Shown here one piece after another: positions 34,501 through 44,341 of a stretch of DNA of 64,000 bases. The first letter of the stretch is position 1. Each line of letters opens with the position of its first letter. The translations under genes were made by a program, and so were the position numbers. Location of the stretch: contig NC_077240.1 of assembly GCF_947179165.1 (NCBI RefSeq), forward strand, positions 27,198,001 to 27,262,000. Reading direction: 5' to 3'. The notes beneath the pieces were generated by a model. It was not told where the DNA came from. It worked only from the letters and a program-made list of their open reading frames with translations, and searched no databases. This stretch comes from Solanum dulcamara (lineage: Eukaryota > Streptophyta > Magnoliopsida > Solanales > Solanaceae).

Positions 34501-37500
34501 TAAAGACGAAGATGAATCTTCAACAGCTTCTACTCTTCATTCCTTATGGTTGGAGCTGTATCTTATTTTTATTTATATTCTGTATCTTTAAAAGCTCTTG
34601 TACCTGTTTAGAATAGAATCCTTGGGGGTGTAAGAATTTTTTTTGTAATAAACCTTAGTTTAATACTTAATTATGGTGTATTCTTGACATTTCAGGCTAT
34701 TATTTTGATAATTATTAAACTTCCACATGATATTTTGTAAGGGTTCTCCTATCTAGGTATTAGAGTAGGTGCCCACACGACCTAGTGGGTTGGATCGTAA
34801 CAAGTTGGTATTAGAGCCCAGATTACCAATCTCCAGTATAAGCGTAAGTGTGGAATAGACTCATGTGGATTGGTGTGTTGATGTCTACATCTAATCTTCA
34901 GGAAGCTATAAAGTATTCTAGGAAGTCATTCCATTTCTTCTCTTCTTTCATGTGGTTTGTCGCGTGTGGTGTGGGTTGAGTTCAATTGGTATCTCCAGAT
35001 TCTAATTAGTATCTCAATGAAGTAAACTTGATGCCATTGTTGCGGCTGAAGGGACACAAGCAAGAGAAAAAATTTAATTGAGAGGGTTTCAATTGGTATC
35101 TAGCCTTAGAGGCTGAGTAAATGCATGGATGATCAATTAGTGGTCAGCAATGAGGAGAATTAAGTTAATAACTTCGACTTGTTTGTGAAGTATTGCTTGG
35201 AATTGTGATTATATGCATAGTGTTGTCTGTATAACCGTTAGAGTGTGAAGTGTAGTCACTTGAATGATATGATGTGATTATGTGCAAAGTGTTGCCTAAA
35301 ATACTTGTCGGTGTGTGAAGTGTACTTGCCTGAATGATTGAAATTATGTGGGATATGGTTGCTTAGGTTTATGACAGTTGTGGTCAGAAAGAGAGTCATA
35401 AATTAGCTATGTGCAATGGTCTAATGATAAACCACAAGGTGATTAATGAACGAATTTATGACGTGTTAAATGATATACTCATGTGAGAGAATACAACTCT
35501 TAATTGTGTATGAACTTACAGATAATGAAAATCGTAAGGAAAAAGAATGATTTATAACTGTGGAGAAACTCTAATTTTAGGATAGTCGAGATTGGTTGGG
35601 AACCATGTGAGAAGGACAAAAAAGGTTATTATTGCATAATAGTGGAATTGTGGTTATGAAAGATTTTCTAAACGTATCTCATAACTAGTTTTCAATAATC
35701 TGATATTGAGTTCTTGACTATGCATTGCTTGGTTTGGTCTTAAAACTATGTTAAATGCATTAATACAATTTCATGTGTTTAATAAGCTAAGACTTGAGAC
35801 TAGAGTTCAGGATATATTGTACTTGTGATCATGATTGTTTTAACTATTGGATTGAGTTTATGAGGACTCGATAATTTAATTATTTCTAAATTGTATGTCT
35901 ATTTGTCATAATTATTTTGACTATTGGATTGAGTTTATGGGAACTCAATGTTTTAGTTGTTTCTAAAATGGTGTTTCTAGTTATCATGATGTTATTGGTT
36001 TAAGGTGGGTGATGAGCAGATTCATGTAGTGTGCATGTTTGTTAATGCTAGGTTAATGGGAAAGATTTTTTAATTGTGTGATTGATCATAGTTGTCTAGT
36101 ATTTTTAGAACCTATTTAGTAATGGGCATAAAGGTTATTAATTTGAAATAAGTAACGTTGTCGGGTTAAGGTGATGGTTAGTTTCCTGTATGTGATTCAT
36201 GTACCTGCTAAATTACTCCTATGTATGTATATGTGTATATGAATAGGGAAGAATGAAATGATCTATGTGAAATGACTACTTGTTGGCCATGACATGTGAT
36301 GAACCTGTTCTTGGTAGATATATAAATGTGACTATACATTGTGATTTTGGCTGAATTGTATGCTTGGATCGGGTGTCATATTTCGACACACATTTGAATT
36401 GTGTGTCATATTTTGACACAAACCTTGGACCAGATGTCACGTTCCGACATATTCTAAGTGCTTGTAGGTCCCATGAGAGGACCCTTGTATGAAAATACTT
36501 GATATTGACATTGATGTGAATCTTGTGATATGCCTTGATAGTCCCATTGTGATTGTGAATTACTTGAACTTGTCATTTCAACATTATTATCTGAATATGC
36601 CGAATTACATTTTATTTCTGAACACTGTTATGAGATGAAAAGTGTGCTGTCGAGTTCATTTTCAATAAGAGTGTGATGCCGATGTCATTTCCGGTGAGAG
36701 TGTGATGCCGAGGTTATTGTCGGTGAATGTGACTGATGCTCGATTATTGATTTTGAATAAGCATCCTTGCATACTTATTTGGGGTGTTTTGACTCTTATG
36801 TTTGATTTCGACACAATTTGTGGTTATTGCTCTTTGAGTGGGAAGGGTGTGCTCGTTACAACATTTGTTAGGCTGTAAGTGCCCAAGTAAAGTTCCCCCT
36901 AGTATGAGAGTCGACAAGATTTCAGTTAGAATAGATTCTAGTGAACTTTATAAATTGTGTGGTTTAGAGGTATTTGGTGTCTTGAGGTATAGAGTTTGAG
37001 AAGATTAAGGTGGTATCATGATATTTGAGGGACATAGTATCCTATAGAAAATTTTAAAATGAAATTCGGATTAGTAGAACTCCAAATATAGAGTTGACGT
37101 AAAAGGAGTTAGTCTGGATGTGATTCTCCTAAGTTTTAATGGTGTCTCATCATTATTTTTGAAAAACTATTAGATCGGCTCATGCCCTCTCCTCCGTGTT
37201 GTCATTCAGGGACGAACGAGGGATAAATTGGTATCTATTGTAATGACCTAGCCTGTCGTTATTAAAAATATCTGTGACAAAGGTATACAAATCTCTTTCA
37301 TCATAAAACTAGGATCAATTCCTTGGTATGTGAGTACATTATTTGGGAATTAAGATCGTACTATGCTTTTATCTCAAGTTTGAGTTAAAAGTGTCTTACC
37401 TATTTAGTTTTGAACTTGAGTTTAAACTAGGGTCAACTTCAAATTACCATATCTCTCAGCCTATAATGCATTAGGTGGTCCATCACAGATTAAATTAAAG

Positions 37501-40352
37501 GTCTATGAATCTTTTTTCCAACGCCACCAAATTTGTCTCATTCGAACTTCAGAGTAAAAAGTTATGCCTATTTTACTGAGTATTGTCCGTGCTGGGGCCC
37601 TGAAGTGGGATTCGGCCGCCAAAGAGGATTCGATGGGACAGAAGTTATAAATGGCGTATTTTTATTGTCTCATTCTTCTTCTAAGTGCCAAAATAGATGA
37701 GTGTTACCCTAGAAACCCCCAAGAGGCTGTTCTAGACTTGAAGAGAAGGGAAAAAGAAATTCCTAGCACAAGAAAGGCTACAACCCATGGATTTTAGGTC
37801 CGTCTCCATAGTTTCTCCCTACGAAAGTCAGGGACCATGCTATAATCCTTCTACAATTGCTTGACATTTTTTCTCAATTGAGTAGTTATAAATTTATTCC
37901 CATTGCTTAATATAATGTAGATTGATGGGAGATTTCATGCCTAGGCCTTCGGACACGGAGTCTAAATGGTTAAATGATTATCAATTATTGTTAGAGTTGG
38001 AATGTATGCTTTGGTTCCTGATTATTATGTGAATAGTGATAAAGGTCCAATCTTTGAATGTTAACCTTGGTGAAACTGTTTAGAAGTCCAATAACCTTTG
38101 CGGGATTAATATAGACTATTGCTGGGTTGTTAGGAGATCTTGAGACCTCTGTGTTATGAGTTATTGATATATATAAAGGGATGTGATTACACCGATAATT
38201 GTGTGTGTTTATTTTGATTATTTCTTGTGAATTACTTAAGTAAGGCAAATCATGAAATAAAAGGGTGAATGTGAATGACTTAGTATTGATAGATCTCATG
38301 CCATGAACCTGTTTAATTATCTATGGCTGAGTAAAATGCATATTTCGACATATATAATAGATCCGTTGTCACATTCCAACACATAATAACTATTGAATCG
38401 AGGGTCACGCTGACATACTAGTAGTTTGAGTATGAGTTCCATGAGAGAACTATTGTGTGGCTATCATCTGTAAATTGATTTTGACTCTATATGTGATATA
38501 GAGAAACTGACTCGATTATAATTGAGCATGCCCATCTTGTGTAATAATTGATATGAAAGGAACGAAGGTCCAAATGTTACCATGTTGACTGTTGTATCTG
38601 AGATTTACATTGTAAAACTGTATATTGCTCTGAAATGGTAAATTGCTAATGTGTTCATATATATGCCCATTTGAATTATGTTATGGTTGCTAGACTTGTT
38701 CGCATTATAGGTATGATGTTGTGGGTAAATAAGTGGAGCGATCAATGCATTGTTAAGTGAAATTAGTGAGTTAAAATTAAATATTGCTGATGTCCTGTGG
38801 GCACATATGTTAAAGGGGGGATTTGGAGAGAATTCAGAGCTTCTGCCTCCACATAGGCCACTCTGACGGGAGGAATCCCACTGTGGCGAGGCCGTCAGAG
38901 CGAAATAGGTCCCGCCACAGTGGGCCAGAGCTCTTAGAATATGAGCCTTAGCCCACCTAAATGTTTTCCTCTTTCGAGTGAGATGCTAACTATTCTAGGA
39001 CCGGGTGTTGGTGTGAAAGCTAAAGGTAGTAAACTGGTTAGACAAAGTTAATGAGCCACGTAGTTCATAAACTCATCTATGTGATAAAAAGGCTAGGCCT
39101 TGATCTGGATTAGAGTTGGCAATGGACCAACTACAAGGGATGAGTGTTAGGCTTGAATGACTTTAATGGGAATGACAAGAGTTTGTGCATAAAGGTTGCC
39201 GAGTGTATCTCCTTTGGATCATGGTTCTTCTTGTTGATTTCTTTATATTATGTGGTGGGTATCGAGTTGACCGATGATGCCTACCAGTATGTGTTGTTTG
39301 TACTAATACTAAACTTGCTATGCCACTTGGCATAGTCTGGTTGCAGGGTCAGTGATGTTTCATAAGTGAAGACGAAGATGAGTCTCCAACAACTTCTACT
39401 CTTCATTCCTTATGGTGGGAGTTGTGTCTTGTTTTTACTTATACTCTGTATCTTTAGAAGCTCTTGTACCTATTTAGACTAGTATCCTTGAGGGTGTTAG
39501 AATTTTTTTTGTAATAAACCTTAGATTTTAATACTTAATTATGGTGTATTCTTAACTTTTTAGGCTCTTATTTTGATAATTGTTAAACTTCCGCATGATA
39601 TTTTTTAAGAATTCTCCTATCTAGGTGTTAGATTAGGTGTCCGAACGATCCGATAGGTTGGATCGTGACATACAATATAGTCAATGTGGAAAGTTAGAAT
39701 TCAGAATTACAATTGTCAAAAAAGTAAACAGGCATTTTTTTTAAATGGCTAAAGGAACGTTAGATAAACAAATTAAAATGAATAAAGTAAAATTTTAAAA
39801 TTTAAAATGAAGTATTCACACAGATAATTCAATACCTGTGACTCCATCGGCGAGGAGTCTGACCATACTGGGATCAATAAGGCAAGTGAAAATAAACCTC
39901 GGCCAATTGACACGAACGCCAGGAGTAGAACCAATGATCAATACATCCTCAGCAACTTCTGCGTGATCGATATAAGTATTAATCAATGGATTTTCACCCC
40001 AAATGTAACAAGTATTATTGTTGCATCCAGGCTGCAATTGAGGTCTAAATTTGCAATCTCCGCAGCCATGAGATCTGGAAATTGAACATTGTGTGGAATT
40101 ACATACAGCTGGTTTGTAAGTTGAACTTTTGTAACTTGTACTATTGTTACAATCCACCCATAAGCTTCTACCACCAAGATGGACTAAGAGTTTTATGGGG
40201 ATTAAAGGAGTTCTTTGACTTACTTCTGTAATGTATTGCATAGTTGATGCATCTTTAGTGACTGGAAGGTATAGTACCTCAGCTGAGCATAGAAAAATAT
40301 TGAGTAGAAGAAATAAGAGAAGCATAGACAAAGGAAATTTGAATGTCCCCAT
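30734..40352 (-). CDS. EDGP / xyloglucan-endoglucanase-inhibitor-like protein, two exons with an 8.3-kb intron
   Basis: Predicted 433-residue secreted protein of the plant TAXI-type (basic 7S globulin, EDGP, XEGIP) branch of the pepsin fold. Exon 1 is 39836-40352 and exon 2 is 30734-31518; the phase-1 intron 31519-39835 has GT...AG ends. Joined, the frame stays open to the stop at 30734-30736, and total length matches the family. Residues 1-24 form a signal peptide. N-terminal TAXI domain: FRPQLQPGC and a cysteine-rich loop. C-terminal domain: MCLSSSTSS, GGTKIST, WRIYGTNSMV, GSSIVIGGHQ. The first catalytic motif (normally D-T/S-G) reads HLGG at residues 58-61 and the second has no aspartate near 283-289, so it should be an inhibitor or binding protein acting in the apoplast, not a protease. 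The exact ligand is not predictable. Expression depends on splicing out element C. Confidence 0.8.
31542..31680 (+). repeat. SINE-like sequence with a 47-bp tandem duplication
   Basis: A 47-bp unit beginning ATCAAAAGATGTCCTTGCT is repeated at 31542 and 31589. The second copy is followed by GGTCATGTGTTCAAATCTCG, which resembles a tRNA-type B box; the preceding TTGAATTGGTTAA resembles an A box. No clear tail or target duplication. Could be a fragment of a tRNA-derived SINE. Confidence 0.35.
32350..32357 (+). promoter_or_regulatory. Putative TATA box of the element C 5' LTR
   Basis: TATAAAGG lies 20-60 bp downstream of the GC-rich block and ahead of a leader-like stretch. The right LTR has TATAAAT at 37646-37652 in the same context. 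Confidence 0.45.
33385..33540. repeat. Tandem ~30-bp repeats with GTGTC...GACAC dyads, LTR copy
   Basis: About five degenerate units of the form TTGGATTGAGTGTCA then a spacer then CGACACATA. Related arrays occur at 36360-36450 (internal region of C), 38335-38415 (right LTR) and 45200-45380 (LTR of D). Confidence 0.8.
34278..34469 (+). other. Small open frame (63 codons) in the element C LTR
   Basis: Predicted peptide has two hydrophobic stretches (FLGACLFLWISLYYALGI and YILFVMILFFLCHL). A cognate frame of equal length is open in the right LTR (39144-39335), with many substitutions but no stop, and a shorter related reading is present in element D near 46030-46130. No known family; it may simply be an AT-rich non-stop stretch. 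Confidence 0.2.
34803..37238 (+). other. Element C internal region, non-coding
   Basis: Leader with primer-binding motif at 34805-34818, then AT-rich DNA without coding frames. It includes a dyad-repeat array near 36360-36450 and the pre-LTR motif GACGAACGAGGGATAAATTG before 37239. No polymerase motif was found in any frame. Confidence 0.7.
37239..39670 (+). repeat. Element C 3' LTR (2432 bp)
   Basis: Begins TGTAATGACCTAGCC, ends GGATCGTGACA. Shorter than the left LTR mainly through loss of a segment corresponding to about 33050-33390. Contains the partner 63-codon frame (39144-39335). Confidence 0.85.
39836..40352 (-). CDS. EDGP-like gene, exon 1 (signal peptide and N-terminal domain)
   Basis: Starts at the ATG at 40350-40352 (MGTFKFPLSM), chosen because a hydrophobic signal peptide follows at once; the upstream in-frame extension to 40544 (MRFFLTIY...) has no family resemblance. 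Encodes residues 1-172 plus one base. Visible: EVLYLPVTKD after the signal peptide, HLGGRSLWVDC at 58-68, clustered cysteines (CNSTQC, CGDC), FIFTC, and LLADGVTG at the donor site. Without splicing the frame stops six codons later. Confidence 0.8.
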
Positions 40353-40479
40353 GCTAGAGAAAATAGAAAGGTAGTAATAACTGGTTTGTAGCTTCCCCCT
40401 TTCTTTTATTTTTTCAAAGTAACTATTCTCAGGGCGTCTCGACCATAAGGTCAGTAAAGTACTCACTTGGGGTCCCAAT

Positions 40480-40520
40480 TTTTTTGGGCACCTTCTTCCA
40501 AAGATATATGTATACAGTAT
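40480..40520 (-). promoter_or_regulatory. Possible TATA region of the EDGP-like gene
   Basis: The minus strand reads ATACTGTATACATATATC about 150 bp upstream of the start codon. It is the nearest TATA-like sequence in a plausible position, but the region is AT-rich and such motifs are common. Confidence 0.25.
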
Positions 40521-40544
40521 GTATATTGTTAAAAAAAATCTCAT

Positions 40545-41314
40545 GTATTGATAAATTTGAAAAGATTTTTTTGGGTATACACTATAATAACTTTTTACCT
40601 CATTTAATATATGAATCGTTGTAATAATTGAGAAATGAAATAGTGTTTAGTTAATTGTAACATTCTTTCTTATGTGGCTATATTTTTTGTTCTCTTATTT
40701 ATATTCTGACGATTATCATGAGTCAAGATTATTCTTACATTTACTTTTTTGTTCCTCTTTCACTATTTTTATTCTCTCATTATTGAATATTCTAAAGTCT
40801 CTCAAACTGTCAAACCTTCTACATTATGCAAAATTTATTGTTTTGTGTTTATAAAAAGATCAAATTCATTTTTGGTGTCTTCTTCAAATTTCAAGCACTA
40901 AAACTAATCAATAATTCAACATTGTTTTAATATCATTATACCAACTTATCAAATACAGTACAACGCTATTTCAATATTTATATAAACTTTTTAAATTTTT
41001 TAATCAGTTTTTTTGTATATATTTTTCTTCGAAACTTTACATTGTTTACATTCTTACTACAGGATGTCCGTGTATATCCTACCTCTCCAAACCTCATTTG
41101 TAGAATTATGTTGAGTATATTATAATTATTCAATTTATATATGTCAACTAAAAATTATAAGATCTCTCTTTAAAATTTGATTTTCGACCTCGAAACTTGT
41201 TGAAACGATCCTGACTATAGTCTATATGGACAATATATGACCCACCTTAGTTTGAATTTGCTTTGTTTATTCCCGTTGACATTAGTGAAACTCTATAATG
41301 GTTCCTTATTTCTT
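40545..41314. other. AT-rich upstream intergenic region
   Basis: No coding frame, retroelement motif or RNA gene is supported. The 60-codon frame at 40672-40854 has no features beyond AT-rich composition. Confidence 0.5.
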
Positions 41315-41538
41315 AATTTTCCTCCGATCCATTTCAGTTATTATGATTATTCAAAATAATTATTATTTTTAAAAAATTAAGATAAAATTGATGATAAGTC
41401 TTTAATTTTATTTATACTCAATGAATATAAAAAGAAATTAACGTGTCAAAAAAAATATATTAAAATTAATTAAATTAAATTATCTTTTAGTTAAAATGTT
41501 TTATATGCACAAAAGAAAATAAGATGGAGAGGAGGAAA
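41315..41538. repeat. Stowaway-like MITE (about 220 bp)
   Basis: The left end TTTTCCTCCGATCCATTT and the complement of the right end (TTTCCTCCTCTCCAT) form imperfect terminal inverted repeats, and both ends are next to TA, the target-site preference of Tc1/mariner-type MITEs. The interior is AT-rich. Confidence 0.5.
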
Positions 41539-41880
41539 GTATATCATCACAAGTCACAACTTTGACTTTAAATTAAATCTAGTCAGCATATATAGGGAGA
41601 TATCTCATGCACGTGGCCAAGTTGAGCAGCAAACAGATTTATACGCGTGTTTGAGATTGTGGCGGACTTTTAAGTCTCTCGATTTTAAAACGTAAATTTA
41701 ACATATTTATCCCCTTAACATATTTAAAGTATATTTATTTTATATCAATAAAATCATTCAAATTAGATAAATTTATCTAAAGAGTCATCACAATCAAAAA
41801 ACTAAAGAGGTAATTAAACTAGAGTCTTGTTGTATATCCAATAAAATTTTGATGTCTACAGTTTTAAAAAGATTTCAAAT

Positions 41881-42150
41881 GCTCCCTCCGTTTCATTTTA
41901 CTTGATCTTTATACTAAAAATAGATATTTTATTTTACTTGTCCATTTTAGCAAATCAAGAGATTTTTATTACTTCTTTCATATACTACATTTAATATTAA
42001 ATAGCTCATATACTAGTAATAAATAGTCATATTTGAAGTTTCAAAATATTATTAATAAGGAGAATTTAGTAAAATAACATCTACCTAAAAAAAATTCTAA
42101 AGGAGTGTGTTAAGTTAACATGAGTCGAGTAATATAAAATAGTGAAATTA
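41881..42150. repeat. Stowaway-type MITE with a decayed right end
   Basis: Starts CTCCCTCCGTTTCATTTTAC, a classic plant Stowaway terminus. The interior (ACTTGATCTTTATACT, ACTTGTCC) is of the same family. The right end (GAGTCGAGTAATATAAAATA near 42125-42143) is only a degraded version of the inverted repeat. Confidence 0.55.
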
Positions 42151-42229
42151 TATATATTCCATAAAAAAAAATGGTGCAAGTACATAGAATTCTTTCGGGG
42201 CAAAGACCTTAAAACAAAAATTCTCACAT

Positions 42230-42607
42230 ACTTGTATAGTATTAATTTCTAAGACTAGCTCACCCACTGTTTTACTCAATATAGACATATTAGCCTGTTT
42301 AATTTGACTAACAAGATCATTTCTAAAATCTTTGCTATTAGACTTAACTCGTTGTTGCCTAGACTTATCTCGAAGAATCAGTCAAGCTTTGTTAATGATA
42401 GGTTGATTATAGAAAATGTTCAATTAGCTCAAGAAATTATTCACTTTATATAGTGATGAAGTTGGACATGGCTAAATCATGTCTTGGTTCTTTTCTAGTT
42501 TAGTCCTAAATAAATTTGGATTCTCTCATCAATGAACTAACTTAATTATGAATCTTATCTAAGGTGTTTGGTATTCATTCATTACCAATGGATCTCAGAT
42601 GGAATTT
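42230..42607 (+). pseudogene. LINE reverse transcriptase fragment
   Basis: Readable RT pieces in order: HISLFNLTNKIISKIFAIRL (about 42286-42345), a QLAQEIIHF-like stretch (about 42420-42450), KLDMAKS (about 42464), and GVWYSFITNGSQMEF (about 42562-42606). These align with LINE-B RT (NFTNKIISKLLYLRL, KLDMTKAYD, WYSVIVNGSRHGF). Part of the enzyme is missing between KLDMAK and VWYS. The fragment stops where an LTR-like TGTAACACCCC begins. Confidence 0.7.
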
Positions 42608-43021
42608 GTAACACCCCCTCCTACTATTCTAACTTAGATCAATTTTGAGAATCCAGAGAAAATGTGAGAAAACGGTAAAGGAATCACAGTCAGGAGTGGT
42701 ACCTAAGATCTGTAGGAGTATCTACGAGTTGTAGGTGGCTATTCATAGGTCACCACAAGACTTCGAATAATTCTAAGTGTGAGAACCATTCCTACGAGTC
42801 AAAGTTACAGCCCGTAGAATCTAAAAGCTCTCCAACGTATTGCGAAGCCTTCCATGAGAGGGTGGATATAATTCCGCTCGAACGAAGTATGAGAGGGTGG
42901 ATATAATTCCGCTCGAACGAAGTAAGAGAGGGTTGGACTTGTGGATAAAGGTTATGCTTAGACTTATGGGGTAGATTATGCATACACTTTCTCCCCCGTA
43001 GCGAAGCTCACCCCTGTTCGT
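42608..43021 (+). repeat. Gypsy LTR 5'-end fragment with a 35-bp tandem repeat
   Basis: Begins TGTAACACCCCCTCC, the usual start of gypsy LTRs in this window, and continues about 400 bp before copia coding sequence takes over. Two exact 35-bp units lie at 42855-42889 and 42890-42924 (start TGAGAGGGTGGATATAATTC), followed by a partial third. Confidence 0.5.
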
Positions 43022-44249
43022 TTGTTTATTTCCATGGCTTCTTCTCAACATTGGCCTTTACGTCAGTTGGATATCAAGAATGCTTTCCTTCATGACGATC
43101 TCCATGAAGAGGTGTATGGAAAAGTTTGTCTTTTGAAAAAATCTCTATATGGTCTAAAGCAGAGTCCTCGTGCCTGGTTTGGAAAATTTAGAGATGTAGT
43201 TCAGAAATTTAGATTAAAGAAAAGCAAGTGTGACCACTCAGTCTTTTACAGACAGTCAGTGACTGATATTATTCTTCTAGTTGTCTATGTTAATGATATT
43301 GTAATTATAGGAGATGATTGTACTGCAATTTCTTCTCACAACCAGTTTTTTACATGTCAAGTTTCATATCAAAGATCTGGGACTACTGAAATACTTCTTG
43401 GGTGTAGAAGTATCTAAAACCAAGAATGAGATTTTCTTATCTCAAAGAAAGTATGTACTTGACCTACATGCAGAAACTGAAAAGTTGGGAGCGAAACTGT
43501 ATGGCACACGAATGGTCCCTAATGTACATCTTACTAAGGATGATGCTGACCCTTTTGATGATCTGAAAAAAATAGAAGGTTAGTTGGGAAATTGAACTAC
43601 CTTACTTTGACTCATCCAGATATTGCCTATGCAATCAGTATTGTCAGTCAATACATATCTGTACCAACAGTCAAACATTGGGCTGCCTTGGAACAAATTC
43701 TATGTTATTTGAAAGAAACTCCTGGCCTTGGTATATTGTATAGTGACCACATATATGATCGTGTGGAATATTTTGGAGATGCATATTGGACTGGATAAAG
43801 AATTGATAGAAGATTAAGTACAGGCTATTACATCTTTGTTGGTGAAAATCTAGTATCTTGGAGGAGTAAGAAATAAAATGTTGTATCTCGATCTTGTGCA
43901 AAATTCAAGTATAGACCTATGGTTTAGTCCATATGTAAAATGCTATAGATACAAAACCTTTTAGTTGAGGTTGGTTAGAATCCTTCTTTTCTAGCAAAAA
44001 TTTGGTCTCATAATCACGCTGCTCTACACATTGCCTCAAATCCAGTGAATCATGAATGAACAAAACATATTGAGGTTAATTGTCACTTTATCCGTGAGAA
44101 GATTCAAGAGAATGCCATCTCTAGTGGCTATGTGAACATATGAGAATAATTAGGTGATATATTCATGAAGGCTTTGAATGAAACTCGAGTGGAATATTTT
44201 TGTAACAAGTTGCGCATGATTAATATCTATTCTCCAACTTGAAGGAGAG
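43022..44249 (+). pseudogene. 5'-truncated copia RT and RNase H fragment
   Basis: Reads as the end of a Ty1/copia polyprotein across three frames. RT: LRQLDIKNAFLHDDL, SLYGLKQSPRAWF, and a catalytic box YVND instead of YVDD, so the active site is mutated. It continues with FHIKDLGLLKYFLGVE and NYLTLTHPDIAYAIS. RNase H starts at EYFGDAYW (about 43770), with STGYYIFVGENLVSW (about 43816) and degraded terminal pieces to about 44230. Stops and two or more frameshifts. gag, protease and integrase are absent. It is unrelated in close sequence to the young copia at 2040-8520. Confidence 0.85.
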
Positions 44250-44341
44250 TGTTACACAATGTGCATAGTCATATCTACTCATAATATTCATAGCATAATT
44301 ATAGAGATATTGAGGGATCTTTTCTGATTTTATTTCCTTAG
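44250..44341 (+). repeat. Start of the copia fragment's 3' LTR, cut by element D
   Basis: TGTTACACAATGTG follows the purine-rich ACTTGAAGGAGAG, the usual tract-then-LTR arrangement of copia elements. Only 92 bp remain before element D begins at 44342. Confidence 0.6.

Larger units (their letters stand above)
31942..34802 (+). repeat. Element C 5' LTR (2861 bp)
   Basis: Runs from TATAACGACCAAG to GGATCGTAACA. It contains GC-rich pieces (CCGCTGGAGCG, GGCCGCC, 32297-32330), a TATAAAGG box at 32350-32357, tandem dyad repeats (33385-33540) and an open 63-codon frame at 34278-34469. Aligns with 37239-39670. Confidence 0.85.
31942..39670 (+). mobile_element. Element C: non-autonomous (LARD-like) LTR retrotransposon
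   Basis: Two long LTRs (31942-34802 and 37239-39670) flank a 2.4-kb internal region with a primer-site motif (TTGGTATTAGAGCC, 34805-34818) but no readable gag or pol and no open frame over 60 codons. The flanks are AACAA (31937-31941) and TACAA (39671-39675), a target duplication with one mismatch. The first LTR starts TATAACGACC, one transition from the expected TG. It depends on another element for proteins. LTRs differ by many substitutions and by a block of a few hundred bp missing from the right copy, so it is old. Element D shares LTR, leader and 3'-end sequence. Confidence 0.85.
31519..39835 (-). other. Giant intron of the EDGP-like gene, containing element C
   Basis: Donor CACAG|GTATTG at 39836/39835 and acceptor CAACAG|GA at 31519/31518. 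Removing element C (31942-39670) leaves about 590 bp, a normal plant intron size, so the element landed in a pre-existing intron and lies antisense to the gene. The intron flanks have no coding sequence; 31542-31680 holds a SINE-like repeat. Confidence 0.7.

Noticed and set aside
39983..40177. 64-codon minus-strand frame inside exon 1
   Set aside because: Shadow of the EDGP exon in another frame.
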